This document shows, one piece after another, positions 48,366-58,672 of a DNA stretch of 64,000 bases. The notes under the pieces were generated by a model. It did not search any database and was not told where the DNA came from. It saw only the letters and a program-made list of their open reading frames with translations. The translations under genes were made by a program, and so were the position numbers. Source of the DNA: Priestia filamentosa (GTDB lineage Bacteria > Bacillota > Bacilli > Bacillales > Bacillaceae_H); assembly GCF_900177535.1 (NCBI RefSeq), contig NZ_FXAJ01000001.1, positions 248,001 through 312,000 of the forward strand, written 5' to 3'. Within the stretch, counting starts at the first letter, position 1. Each line of letters opens with the position of its first letter.

Positions 48366-49643
48366 TTACTTCTTCATTTTATTATTAATATTAGCATACA
48401 CTTGGCTCAAAGCTTGCTCATATTTTCCGGTATGCTTTGGTTTATAATACTGTGCTCTAATAAGTGAATCAGGCAAGTATTGCTGATTTACCCAACCTGA
48501 TTGAGCATCATGAGGATACTTATATTCAACACCACGGCCGAGTTTTCCAGCTCCTTTATAATGCGCATCTTTTAGATGGAGAGGAATTTCCCCGCTTTTT
48601 CCGTTTTTTACATCCTCAATCGCCTTATCAAGTGCTTGATAAGCTGAGTTTGATTTAGGAGAAAGACACAAGTCAACAACAGCATTCGCAAGCGGGATGC
48701 GTGCTTCTGGAAAACCGAGCCGCTCAGATGCTTCGATGGCGGAAAGGGTTCGTGCTCCTGCCTGTGGATTGGCAAGTCCAACATCTTCATAGGCAATAAC
48801 GAGCAATCTTCTGTTTAAGCTTTCCAAATCACCTGCCACAATAAGACGAGCAAGATAGTGAAGAGCTGCGTTTACATCACTGCCTCGAATGGATTTTTGA
48901 AAAGCAGACAAAACATCATAGTGAGCGTCCCCATCTTTATCGTGAACGAGCGCTTTTTTTTGAAGGCATTCTTCTGCAACATCAAGGGTAATTTCAATTT
49001 CTCCCTGTTCATTTTGTTTTGTTGAGAGAGCAGCGAGTTCAAGTGCTGAAAGGGTTGCTCGAACATCGCCATTTGAAGCTGTTGAAAAATGTTCCAATGC
49101 TTCATCAGTAATCATAATTTTCTCTTTACCAAGGCCTTTTTCTTTATCTTCAATTGCTCGTGTTACGGCAATTTTGATTTCTTGTGGAGAAAGCGGTGTA
49201 ACCTCAAAGATTTGACAGCGGCTTCTTATTGCTGGATTTATAGCATGATATGGATTGCTTGTTGTTGCTCCAATTAAAATAATCTGACCGTTCTCTAAAA
49301 AAGGAAGCAAGTAATCTTGCTTTCCTTTATCAAGTCTATGGACTTCATCAAGAAGTAAAATGACACTTCCAGACATTTTAGCTTCTTCTGCGACAATGGC
49401 TAGGTCTTTTTTTGCGTGTACAACGGCATTAAGCTGTCGAAATGGCTTTTTAGTACTTCGAGCTATTGCTGTAGCAATCGTTGTTTTCCCTGTTCCAGGG
49501 GGGCCATAAAGAATCATGGAGCGAAGCTGATTTGCTTCTACCATACGACGAATGATTTTCCCTTCTCCAACAAGCTGTTCTTGTCCAATCACTTCGTCAA
49601 TAGAAGAAGGGCGCATTCTGTAAGCTAATGGGTTGTGATTCAT
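48366..49643 (-). CDS. rarA: Replication-associated AAA+ recombinase RarA
   Basis: A 425-residue MgsA/RarA protein (421 in B. subtilis YrvN). Walker A LYGPPGTGKTTIATAIA (about 45-61), Walker B LLLDEVHRLDKG, sensor GATTSNPYHAINPAIRSR and the C-terminal tetramerisation domain with HYKGAGKLGRGVEYKYPHD are visible. It acts at stalled replication forks. It lies between tcdA and cymR as in B. subtilis. Confidence 0.96.
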   Translation of the reverse strand: MNHNPLAYRMRPSSIDEVIGQEQLVGEGKIIRRMVEANQLRSMILYGPPGTGKTTIATAIARSTKKPFRQLNAVVHAKKDLAIVAEEAKMSGSVILLLDEVHRLDKGKQDYLLPFLENGQIILIGATTSNPYHAINPAIRSRCQIFEVTPLSPQEIKIAVTRAIEDKEKGLGKEKIMITDEALEHFSTASNGDVRATLSALELAALSTKQNEQGEIEITLDVAEECLQKKALVHDKDGDAHYDVLSAFQKSIRGSDVNAALHYLARLIVAGDLESLNRRLLVIAYEDVGLANPQAGARTLSAIEASERLGFPEARIPLANAVVDLCLSPKSNSAYQALDKAIEDVKNGKSGEIPLHLKDAHYKGAGKLGRGVEYKYPHDAQSGWVNQQYLPDSLIRAQYYKPKHTGKYEQALSQVYANINNKMKK

Positions 49644-49723
49644 TAAACAATCTCTCCTAATTAAAATGTATTTTGATCCCTTCTCATATAAGGGTCTAAA
49701 ACATGCACGATATCTTCATAATA

Positions 49724-49732
49724 TGCTATAAT
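49724..49732 (+). promoter_or_regulatory. Extended -10 promoter of cymR
   Basis: TGCTATAAT (49724-49732) is an extended -10; no good -35 is seen. The following 170-nt AT-rich leader contains a direct repeat TTACATTA but no clear fold. Confidence 0.45.
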
Positions 49733-49905
49733 GTCAAAGGTTGAAGGCTATAATGAAATAGTATAAAATATATTATTTACATTAACATATTACATTAGCT
49801 TAATCATATTAGTTTGTTTATATTGTGTTTTAGTTAAAGATGTGAATCGTTTATAGATAAAAAGAACAAGTGTATATATTAGTGAATTATGAAGGGGTGC
49901 TGAAT

Positions 49906-50325
49906 TTGAAAATTTCAACAAAAGGACGTTACGGCTTAACAATTATGATTGAATTAGCAAAAAATCATGGTGAAGGTCCAATCTCGTTAAAAAGTATTGC
50001 AAAAGCACATGACTTATCAGAGCACTATCTAGAGCAGCTTATCTCCCCTCTTCGCAATGCTCGACTTGTGAAAAGTATTCGCGGAGCGTACGGTGGCTAT
50101 TTACTTGCCAAGGAGCCAGGAGATATTACAGCTGGAGATATTATTTCTGTTCTTGAAGGACCAATTAGCCCTGTAGAAGGAATTGAACAGGAAGAACCAG
50201 CAAAGCGGGAGTTATGGTTAAGAATTCGTGATGCTGTGAAAGAAGTGCTTGAAAACACAACGCTTGAAGATTTAGCAAATCACAGTGAAGATGGCGATAA
50301 CGACGCCTATATGTTTTATATTTAG
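49906..50325 (+). CDS. cymR: Cysteine metabolism repressor CymR
   Basis: A 139-residue Rrf2-family regulator starting with the TTG at 49906 (MKISTKGRYGLTIMIELAKN). Winged helix at about 1-65; no Fe-S cysteines, as in CymR. With CysK it senses O-acetylserine and represses cystine uptake and sulfur-assimilation genes. It precedes iscS-mnmA, genes for sulfur transfer, as in B. subtilis. The upstream reading frame to 49870 lacks a ribosome site. Confidence 0.95.
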   Translation: MKISTKGRYGLTIMIELAKNHGEGPISLKSIAKAHDLSEHYLEQLISPLRNARLVKSIRGAYGGYLLAKEPGDITAGDIISVLEGPISPVEGIEQEEPAKRELWLRIRDAVKEVLENTTLEDLANHSEDGDNDAYMFYI

Positions 50326-50353
50326 GAAATCGTTTTTAAGGGAGTGAACCGGA

Positions 50354-52626
<2,273 letters not shown>

Positions 52627-52631
52627 CAACA

Positions 52632-52658
52632 AGCCCTAGCCTTTTAAAGGCTAGGGCT
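52632..52658 (+). terminator. Hairpin after mnmA
   Basis: Near-perfect palindrome (52632-52644 with 52646-52658). It lacks a T run, so it may be an mRNA 3'-end stabiliser or a weak terminator. Confidence 0.5.
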
Positions 52659-52729
52659 ATTGTGTATGATAGACATATGGATTTAGAAACTATAGGTATT
52701 TACATAAATTTTATTTGGAGTGAAAAATA

Positions 52730-53386
52730 GTGAGCGATTTAAATGCAAAAGGAATTCAATATATGCAAGAAGGTAAGCTAGAGGAAGCAGCTAAAGCTTT
52801 TACAGAAGCAATTGAAAAAGAACCAGGAAACGCAGTTTCTTATATTAATTTTGGTAATTTACTTGGAGCTGTGGGAGAAAATGAGCGAGCTTTGCGTTTT
52901 TTTGATAAAGCACTTGAGCTTGATGAAACAGCAGGAACAGCACATTACGGAGCAGGAACGATTTATTTTGAAGGCGAACAGTTCCAAAAAGCACGCGTTG
53001 AGTTTCAAAAAGCGCTTCAAAAAGGGGTAGATTCAAGTGATGTTCACTTTATGCTTGGTTTAACATTCATGAATGAAGATCAAGTGAAACTGGCGCTTCC
53101 GTATTTACAGAGAGCTGTTGAATTAAACGAAGAAGATATAGAAGCAAAATTTCAATATGGGTTGTGCTTAGCACGTCTTGAAATGGTAGATGAGGCAATC
53201 AAACAATTTTTAAGCGTTATTGAAAGAGACAAAAACCATGCTGATGCTTACTATAACTTAGGTGTTGGTTATGCCTATAAAGAAGATGGAGAAAAGGCAT
53301 TAGAAATGCTGGACCGGGCGCTTGAAATTGATGAAGGTCACCTGCTTGCAGGCAATGCAAAACGAATTTTAACACAGTCCGAATAG
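52730..53386 (+). CDS. yrrB: TPR-repeat protein YrrB
   Basis: A 218-residue protein made of about six tetratricopeptide repeats (for example AVSYINFGNLLGAVGENERA and ADAYYNLGVGYAYKEDGEKA), similar in size to B. subtilis YrrB (206). A GTG start behind TTTGGAG. It has no signal peptide or membrane segment; partner unknown. recD2 follows after 14 bp. Confidence 0.9.
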   Translation: MSDLNAKGIQYMQEGKLEEAAKAFTEAIEKEPGNAVSYINFGNLLGAVGENERALRFFDKALELDETAGTAHYGAGTIYFEGEQFQKARVEFQKALQKGVDSSDVHFMLGLTFMNEDQVKLALPYLQRAVELNEEDIEAKFQYGLCLARLEMVDEAIKQFLSVIERDKNHADAYYNLGVGYAYKEDGEKALEMLDRALEIDEGHLLAGNAKRILTQSE

Positions 53387-53400
53387 AGGGGGTGTGTGCC

Positions 53401-55764
53401 ATGCAGGAAGAGTTAAAAAATGTTGTAGACAAGAGTGATGACCGTCCATTTGTGAAAGGAAAGATTTCAGCAACTATTTTTCATAATGAGGATAACTTGT
53501 ATACAGTAGCTAAAATTTCGGTTGGAGAAACGAATGTTCATATTAGTGATGACAACCTTACTGTCACAGGTTATCTTCCTCCTTTACATGAAGGAGAACG
53601 ATATACATTTTATGGGCAGTTAAAAGAACACCCACGTTTTGGATGGCAGTTTCAAGCGGATATGTTTCAAAAAGAGCTTCCACATTCAAGAGAAGGCGTT
53701 ATCTCTTATCTTTCAAGTGACCTATTTAAAGGAATCGGAAAAAAAACAGCTGAAAAAATTGTGGATACACTAGGAGACCAAGCTATTTTACGTATTCTTC
53801 AAGATCGTGAGAATTTGCGAGGTGTAGCAAATCTGTCAAGTGAAAAAGCTGATGCTCTTTATGAAGCGCTTGTCGAAAATCGCGGTTTAGAAGATGTTAT
53901 GATCAAGCTTTCTCAATATGGATTTGGCCCTCAGCTTTCCATGAAAATTTTCCAAACATATAAGCATGAAGCACTACAGATTATTAATGAAAATCCGTAT
54001 CAGCTTGTGGAGGATATTGACGGGATTGGCTTTAAACGGGCAGATGAGCTTGGAGGAAAACTTGGTATTAAAGGAGCTCATCCAGACCGGATTCGAGCGG
54101 GACTTGCTTTTGTAGTTGAAAAACAATGTGTACAAGATGGGCATACGTATTTATCTCAAACACAGCTTTTTGATTGGACTGTTGAACTTCTACGTTCAGA
54201 TGAGGAAATAAAGATAGAGGATTTAGAACAAGGTCTCGCAGCATTAACAAAAGAAAAGAAGCTTTTTGTAAAAGAAGAAAGAATCTATATTCCATCCCTC
54301 TACTATGCAGAAAAAGGAATAGTGAACGTTATTGAGGATCTTTTAGCTCAAACTCAGTACGAAGACCAATTCCCAGAGTCGGAGTTTCTGCTAGCGCTTG
54401 GTGAACTTGAAGAACGCTTAGATATCCAATATGCGCCGTCTCAGCGTGAAGCAATTCAAAGAGCGTTGATGTCACCAATGATGGTTCTCACAGGAGGCCC
54501 TGGAACAGGAAAAACAACGGTTATCAAAGGAATTGTTGAACTGTATGCTGAGCTTCATGGCTGCTCTCTTGATCCAACTAGCTATAAAAAAGATGAACCT
54601 TTTCCCGTTCTTCTTGTAGCACCAACAGGTAGAGCCGCAAAGCGGATGAGTGAAGCAACAGGGTTACCTGCTGTTACAATTCATCGACTTTTAAAATGGA
54701 ATGGACAAGAAGGATTTGATCATGATGAAGAAGATCCAATTAAAGGTCGTCTTCTTATTGTTGATGAAGTCTCAATGGTAGATACGTGGCTCGCTCATCA
54801 GCTTTTCCGTGCTCTTCCAGAAGATATGCAAGTAGTTCTTGTTGGAGATGAAGATCAGCTTCCATCAGTTGGCCCTGGGCAAGTATTAACAGACTTGCTA
54901 ACATCAGATATTGTACCCGTTGTTCGGCTTGTCGATATTTACAGACAAGAAGAAGGGTCCTCAATTATTGAGCTTGCTCATATGATTAAAGATGGAAAAA
55001 TGCCTGATGATATTCGTAAGCCACAAGGAGATAGATCCTTTCTAACCTGTTATCAAGGACAAATTACCGAAGTTGTCAAACAAGTATGTCAGAATGCGAT
55101 TAAGAAGGGATTTACAGCTCGGGATATTCAAGTGTTAGCTCCTATGTATAAAGGGAATGCAGGAATTGATCATCTCAATGTGGCCCTTCAAGAGCTTTTT
55201 AACCCTTCGTCACATAAAAGACGAGAAATTCAGTATGGAAGTGTTTCATATCGCGTTGGAGATAAAGTATTGCAGCTTGTGAATCAGCCAGAAAGCAATG
55301 TATTTAATGGAGATATCGGAGAAATTGTATCTGTTTTTTACGCAAAAGAAAATACAGAAAAACAAGATATGCTCGTTATTTCCTTTGATGGAAATGAAGT
55401 ATCATATACAAAAGCAGATTTTAACCAAATTACTCATGCCTATTGCTGCTCTATTCATAAATCCCAAGGAAGCGAATTTCCAATCGTTGTACTGCCTGTT
55501 GTAAGAAGCTATTATAGAATGTTAAAACGCAATCTAATTTATACAGCTATCACTAGAAGTAAACAGTTTCTTATTCTATGTGGAGAAGAAGAAGCATTGA
55601 AAATTGGAATAAGTCGAGCTGATGATGGTAAAAGACAAACAACTTTAGCTTCGTTCTTAAAAGCAGACGAGCAAGAGTGGGATGAGAATGAAGCTCCTTT
55701 CATGAAAGATGCAATGATTGGGATGGAAAACGTTACCCCATATGATTTTATGGAAGCAGATTGA
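53401..55764 (+). CDS. recD2: RecD2-type DNA helicase
   Basis: A 787-residue superfamily-1B helicase (YrrC). The ATG at 53401 follows AGGGGGTG; the GTG at 53392 is part of it. An N-terminal OB/helix-hairpin-helix part (about 1-330, GIGKKTAEKI and DGIGFKRADEL), then Walker A TGGPGTGKTTVIKGI (about 363-377), LIVDEVSMVD, and the C-terminal helicase motif HKSQGSEFPIVVLPV. It acts in replication fork maintenance and mismatch repair independently of RecBC. Confidence 0.96.
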   Translation: MQEELKNVVDKSDDRPFVKGKISATIFHNEDNLYTVAKISVGETNVHISDDNLTVTGYLPPLHEGERYTFYGQLKEHPRFGWQFQADMFQKELPHSREGVISYLSSDLFKGIGKKTAEKIVDTLGDQAILRILQDRENLRGVANLSSEKADALYEALVENRGLEDVMIKLSQYGFGPQLSMKIFQTYKHEALQIINENPYQLVEDIDGIGFKRADELGGKLGIKGAHPDRIRAGLAFVVEKQCVQDGHTYLSQTQLFDWTVELLRSDEEIKIEDLEQGLAALTKEKKLFVKEERIYIPSLYYAEKGIVNVIEDLLAQTQYEDQFPESEFLLALGELEERLDIQYAPSQREAIQRALMSPMMVLTGGPGTGKTTVIKGIVELYAELHGCSLDPTSYKKDEPFPVLLVAPTGRAAKRMSEATGLPAVTIHRLLKWNGQEGFDHDEEDPIKGRLLIVDEVSMVDTWLAHQLFRALPEDMQVVLVGDEDQLPSVGPGQVLTDLLTSDIVPVVRLVDIYRQEEGSSIIELAHMIKDGKMPDDIRKPQGDRSFLTCYQGQITEVVKQVCQNAIKKGFTARDIQVLAPMYKGNAGIDHLNVALQELFNPSSHKRREIQYGSVSYRVGDKVLQLVNQPESNVFNGDIGEIVSVFYAKENTEKQDMLVISFDGNEVSYTKADFNQITHAYCCSIHKSQGSEFPIVVLPVVRSYYRMLKRNLIYTAITRSKQFLILCGEEEALKIGISRADDGKRQTTLASFLKADEQEWDENEAPFMKDAMIGMENVTPYDFMEAD

Positions 55765-55806
55765 AAAAATCCACAAGGAAGGGAAACTTCTTTGTGGACT
55801 TTTTTA
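55764..55806. terminator. Shared terminator of recD2 and the ZIP gene
   Basis: A 12-bp stem with one wobble (55770-55781 with 55787-55798) between A and T tracts; it serves two convergent genes. The stop codons of both genes fall at its ends. Confidence 0.85.
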
Positions 55807-56532
55807 TGAAAAATTATTTAATAAAAGGGACACGAGTAGCCCAAGTGAAGTAATAAGTCCTGTTGTTGAACCGCTATCATCATATGCTTCAGGCATCATT
55901 GTTGAAGCGACCATTGCAATAATTCCGCCTCCGGCAAATGCAGCAATACTAGCCATAACAGCTTCAGAAGCACCATCAAGAAAGAAATATCCTGACCATG
56001 ACGCAAAGGTGGAAATAGCAAGAACGGCAATCCATAAAATTAAGATTTTTAGCTTGGAATATCCGTTATCTTTCATACCTGCTGTGCTTGAAAGTCCTTC
56101 AGGAATATTGCTAATAAAGATGGCAATAACGAGCAGAAAACTTACAGAGTGTCCCTCTAAAAGACTTGCTCCAATCATAATGGATTCTGGTATTGCATCC
56201 ATAATGGTTCCGATAAAGATAGCAATACCGCCGCTTGTAGCTACATTTTGTTCTGATCGTTTCCGTTCTGCGGCTCCTTTTCGGGAAACCATATAATTGA
56301 AAAAAGTAAAAGTAACAGCTCCTGCTATAAATCCAATGCTCGTTGGAAGCACTCCGCCGCTATTGAGGGACTCACCGAGAAGCTCATATGCCGCAGCTCC
56401 AATTAAGACACCTGTCCCAAAGGCCATAATATAACCAATTATCTTTTTTTGAATAGGAAGAAGCATCGCAACTAACGCGCCAATTAAAACGGCAGAACCT
56501 GAAATTCCGCCCCACATTGCTGCATTCCACAT
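55804..56532 (-). CDS. ZIP-family divalent metal transporter
   Basis: A 242-residue membrane protein with about eight hydrophobic segments. The two ZIP metal-site helices read DAIPESIMIG (about 113-122) and SNIPEGLSSTAGM (about 140-152), and the C-terminal AGGGIIAMVASTMMPEA is conserved. The first-position His of the usual HNxPEG motifs is replaced by Asp and Ser, so metal preference may differ from Zn. It has GGGGAGG before the ATG. Not present at this locus in B. subtilis. Confidence 0.85.
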   Translation of the reverse strand: MWNAAMWGGISGSAVLIGALVAMLLPIQKKIIGYIMAFGTGVLIGAAAYELLGESLNSGGVLPTSIGFIAGAVTFTFFNYMVSRKGAAERKRSEQNVATSGGIAIFIGTIMDAIPESIMIGASLLEGHSVSFLLVIAIFISNIPEGLSSTAGMKDNGYSKLKILILWIAVLAISTFASWSGYFFLDGASEAVMASIAAFAGGGIIAMVASTMMPEAYDDSGSTTGLITSLGLLVSLLLNNFS

Positions 56533-56624
56533 ATAAATTGACCTCCCCTCAATGTACGAATACCCTGTAATCTTAGAGATAAACGGCTAGAGAATGCTAA
56601 AAGAAATAGAGCAAGTACATTTTT

Positions 56625-56729
56625 AGGTTTTTAGGTTATCCTTGTAACATAAAAACATAACGAAATCATCCGTATGAATGGAAAACGTTACAGTACATGA
56701 TTTTACCCAAATTCCATAACCTAAATGTA
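56625..56729. repeat. Inverted repeat in the ZIP-small gene intergenic region
   Basis: The 305-bp gap 56533-56837 has no gene. TTTAGGTTAT (ending 56639) is repeated inverted as ATAACCTAAA (56717-56726), and both arms extend partly through TACATTT/AAATGTA. AGGTT-like motifs also occur at 56742-56758. It could contain divergent promoters with an operator; no family is recognised. Confidence 0.4.
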
Positions 56730-56837
56730 ATCGAAGAAACAACTTAGGTGTTCAGGTTCTTCTTTTATGTAGTATGTTTTTCCATTATGGTGGAAACAAT
56801 GGATAACACTTATAAACGAACAAAGAGGTGTTGTACA

Positions 56838-57029
56838 TTGTTACGCTGTCCAAATTGTCAAAGTATTGATGTTGGGAAAATTGGAGTCAATCAATATTAC
56901 TGCTGGGGCTGCTTCATTGAGATGACAATTTCAAAAGGGAAAATTAATACACATCAAGTTGAAGAAGACGGGAGCTTAAGTTCACTCGATGACTTGTTTT
57001 CAGATGAAGATCGAACAATTAACTTTTAA
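56838..57029 (+). CDS. Small zinc-ribbon-like protein
   Basis: A 63-residue protein with the TTG at 56838 behind AGAGGTG. The N-terminus MLRCPNCQSIDVGKIGVNQ and YYCWGCFIEM form CxxC...CxxC, a zinc ribbon; the tail is acidic. Small proteins of this kind lie between recD2 and yrrI in Bacillus. Role unknown; no DNA-binding domain is evident beyond the ribbon. Confidence 0.75.
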   Translation: MLRCPNCQSIDVGKIGVNQYYCWGCFIEMTISKGKINTHQVEEDGSLSSLDDLFSDEDRTINF

Positions 57030-57044
57030 TTTGGAGGAGTCGAC

Positions 57045-57185
57045 ATGAACAAAGTTTTTTCTTCTGTCCTTGCTTTAGGTGTTGGCTTATATGCATATAA
57101 CCGTGTTACAGATGGTCAAAGCGATCTTTTTTCCAAACGAAATATGAAAAAAATGCGCAAGCGCGTTATGAAAAATTTCTCTTAA
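57045..57185 (+). CDS. yrzQ: YrzQ-like DUF3918 small protein
   Basis: A 46-residue ORF with TTGGAGGAG 7 bp before the ATG: MNKVFSSVLALGVGLYAYNR then a very basic KKMRKRVMKNFS end. One short hydrophobic segment (about 4-19). It fits the DUF3918 (YrzQ) family. It starts 15 bp after the zinc-ribbon gene, in one operon. Function unknown. Confidence 0.75.
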   Translation: MNKVFSSVLALGVGLYAYNRVTDGQSDLFSKRNMKKMRKRVMKNFS

Positions 57186-57187
57186 AT

Positions 57188-57224
57188 AAAGCCTTTTGAA
57201 TCAAAATGATTCAAAAGGCTTTTC
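57188..57224 (+). terminator. Terminator after the yrzQ-like gene
   Basis: A perfect stem (57188-57203 with 57208-57223), short loop, T-rich end. Confidence 0.9.
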
Positions 57225-57280
57225 TTTTGTGCATGTTTTTTTTCATTTAATCAAAACTATAGTTTGAAGGGAGGGAAGAT

Positions 57281-58345
57281 ATGATGAAAGCTGTATCTTT
57301 TCGCTGGCTTTATCGATTAAGTGTTTTATTATTACTATTTTTAACGCTGTTTATTTTTTTTAAATTACAACATATATGGCTGCCCATTTTATTTATGTTA
57401 TTAAAAGTACTCTCTCCATTTATTGTAGCAGCGCTTATTACATATTTGCTTCATCCAACAGTCGAGAAATTGCATAAAAGCGGAATTCAAAGACCCCTTG
57501 CTCTTTTTATTATTTACTTGCTCTTTTTTGGAGGAGTTGGATATGGACTTTATAAGGGAATTCCACTTTTTCTTGTTCAAGTAATGGAAGTGGGCGATCA
57601 GCTTCCTCTTTTTGTAGGAACATACAAGGAATGGGTAAGTGAAGTTCATTACCATACATCTTCCTTACCAGACGGTATTCATACAAAAATTGAGGGAGCA
57701 ATTGATGATACAGAAAAAATGCTTGAAGGGATATTAAATCGAATTGCAGACAGTATTCGCTCTGCTTTTAGTATGTTTTTTCTTCTGATCCTCATTCCTT
57801 TTATTGCTTTTTATATGTTGAAAGACTTCGATAAAATAAAGCACTTTATTTTTATCCTCACTCCTGCAAAATGGAGAGATAAAGGAAAGAGTTTTCTTAA
57901 AGATGTAGACCATTCGCTAGGGAGTTATTTAAGAGGTCAGTTTCTTGTTTGTTTTATTATTGGAGCATGCGCAACAATCCTTTTATGGATTTTTCATATG
58001 CCATATCCCTTTTTTCTCGGGACAATCATTGGTGTTACAAATATCATTCCATATTTTGGACCTATTATTGGAGCGATCCCATCTGCTGTTATTGCTCTTA
58101 CGATCTCAGTGAAAATGGTTATAATTGTAGTTATTATTATCTTCGTGCTTCAATTTTTAGAAGGCAATGTATTGTCTCCTCTTATTGTCGGGAAATCCTT
58201 GCACATTCACCCGCTTCTCATTATGCTCGCTCTTTTACTGGGAGGAGAAATTGGAGGAGTATTAGGATTAATTTTAGCTGTCCCGCTGTTAGCTATACTG
58301 AAAGTAACGATTACTTATATGAGATCCCCATCTCCAAGTGATTGA
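57281..58345 (+). CDS. yrrI: AI-2E family transporter YrrI
   Basis: A 354-residue membrane protein (UPF0118/AI-2E family) with about eight hydrophobic segments and the family end GNVLSPLIVGKSLHIHPLLI (about 301-320). Some relatives export autoinducer-2 or act as Na/H antiporters; the substrate here is unknown. It lies before alaS as in B. subtilis. Its TGA stop is inside the alaS -35 box. Confidence 0.9.
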   Translation: MMKAVSFRWLYRLSVLLLLFLTLFIFFKLQHIWLPILFMLLKVLSPFIVAALITYLLHPTVEKLHKSGIQRPLALFIIYLLFFGGVGYGLYKGIPLFLVQVMEVGDQLPLFVGTYKEWVSEVHYHTSSLPDGIHTKIEGAIDDTEKMLEGILNRIADSIRSAFSMFFLLILIPFIAFYMLKDFDKIKHFIFILTPAKWRDKGKSFLKDVDHSLGSYLRGQFLVCFIIGACATILLWIFHMPYPFFLGTIIGVTNIIPYFGPIIGAIPSAVIALTISVKMVIIVVIIIFVLQFLEGNVLSPLIVGKSLHIHPLLIMLALLLGGEIGGVLGLILAVPLLAILKVTITYMRSPSPSD

Positions 58346-58371
58346 CAACCACATGGAAAGTTGTCTATAAT
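58342..58371 (+). promoter_or_regulatory. SigA promoter of alaS overlapping the yrrI stop
   Basis: TTGACA (58342-58347), 18 bp, TATAAT (58366-58371). The yrrI stop codon TGA is bases 58343-58345. Confidence 0.82.
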
Positions 58372-58377
58372 AGCGCC

Positions 58378-58638
58378 ATAATGGTTATAATATATAACAA
58401 AACGATGATGGAAAGAGTATGCTAAAGCCCGCTTACAAAGAGAGGAATATTCAAGGCTGTAAAATGTTCCAAGCGAAGAGTAGCAGAAAGCTAATCCGGA
58501 GTGTAGGCTTATAAACCTATCGTGCAGGCTACGTTAGTGCTCTATCGAGGTGACGAACGAAAGAGTTCGTAATCAGGGTGGTACCGCGAGTAATGCTCTC
58601 GTCCCTGCTATTAATGAGGGATTAGGGCTTTTTTTGTG
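58378..58638 (+). promoter_or_regulatory. T-box riboswitch upstream of alaS
   Basis: About 260 nt with the T-box AGGGTGGTACCGCG (58575-58588) followed by a terminator hairpin (58594-58638, core TCCCT/AGGGA) ending in T. The AGAGAGGAA element of stem I is at about 58438-58446. The specifier codon is not placed with certainty; alanine is inferred from the downstream gene. Confidence 0.88.
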
Positions 58639-58672
58639 TTTTCATTTACATAGTATACAAGGAGGAATTAGC

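Noticed and set aside
55718-56296. 192-residue plus-strand frame opposite the ZIP transporter
   Set aside because: It is the complement of a clear membrane-protein gene and starts inside recD2 out of frame.
56688-56705. cre-like sequence around AAAACGTTACAG
   Set aside because: It matches too few positions of the CcpA consensus on either strand.
57949-58341. 130-residue frame within yrrI in another frame
   Set aside because: Its odd Tyr/Cys/Ser-rich composition is a frame shadow of the permease.
58550-58672. N-terminal extension of AlaS
   Set aside because: It runs through the T-box and its terminator; the ATG at 58673 follows AAGGAGGAA and matches the family start.
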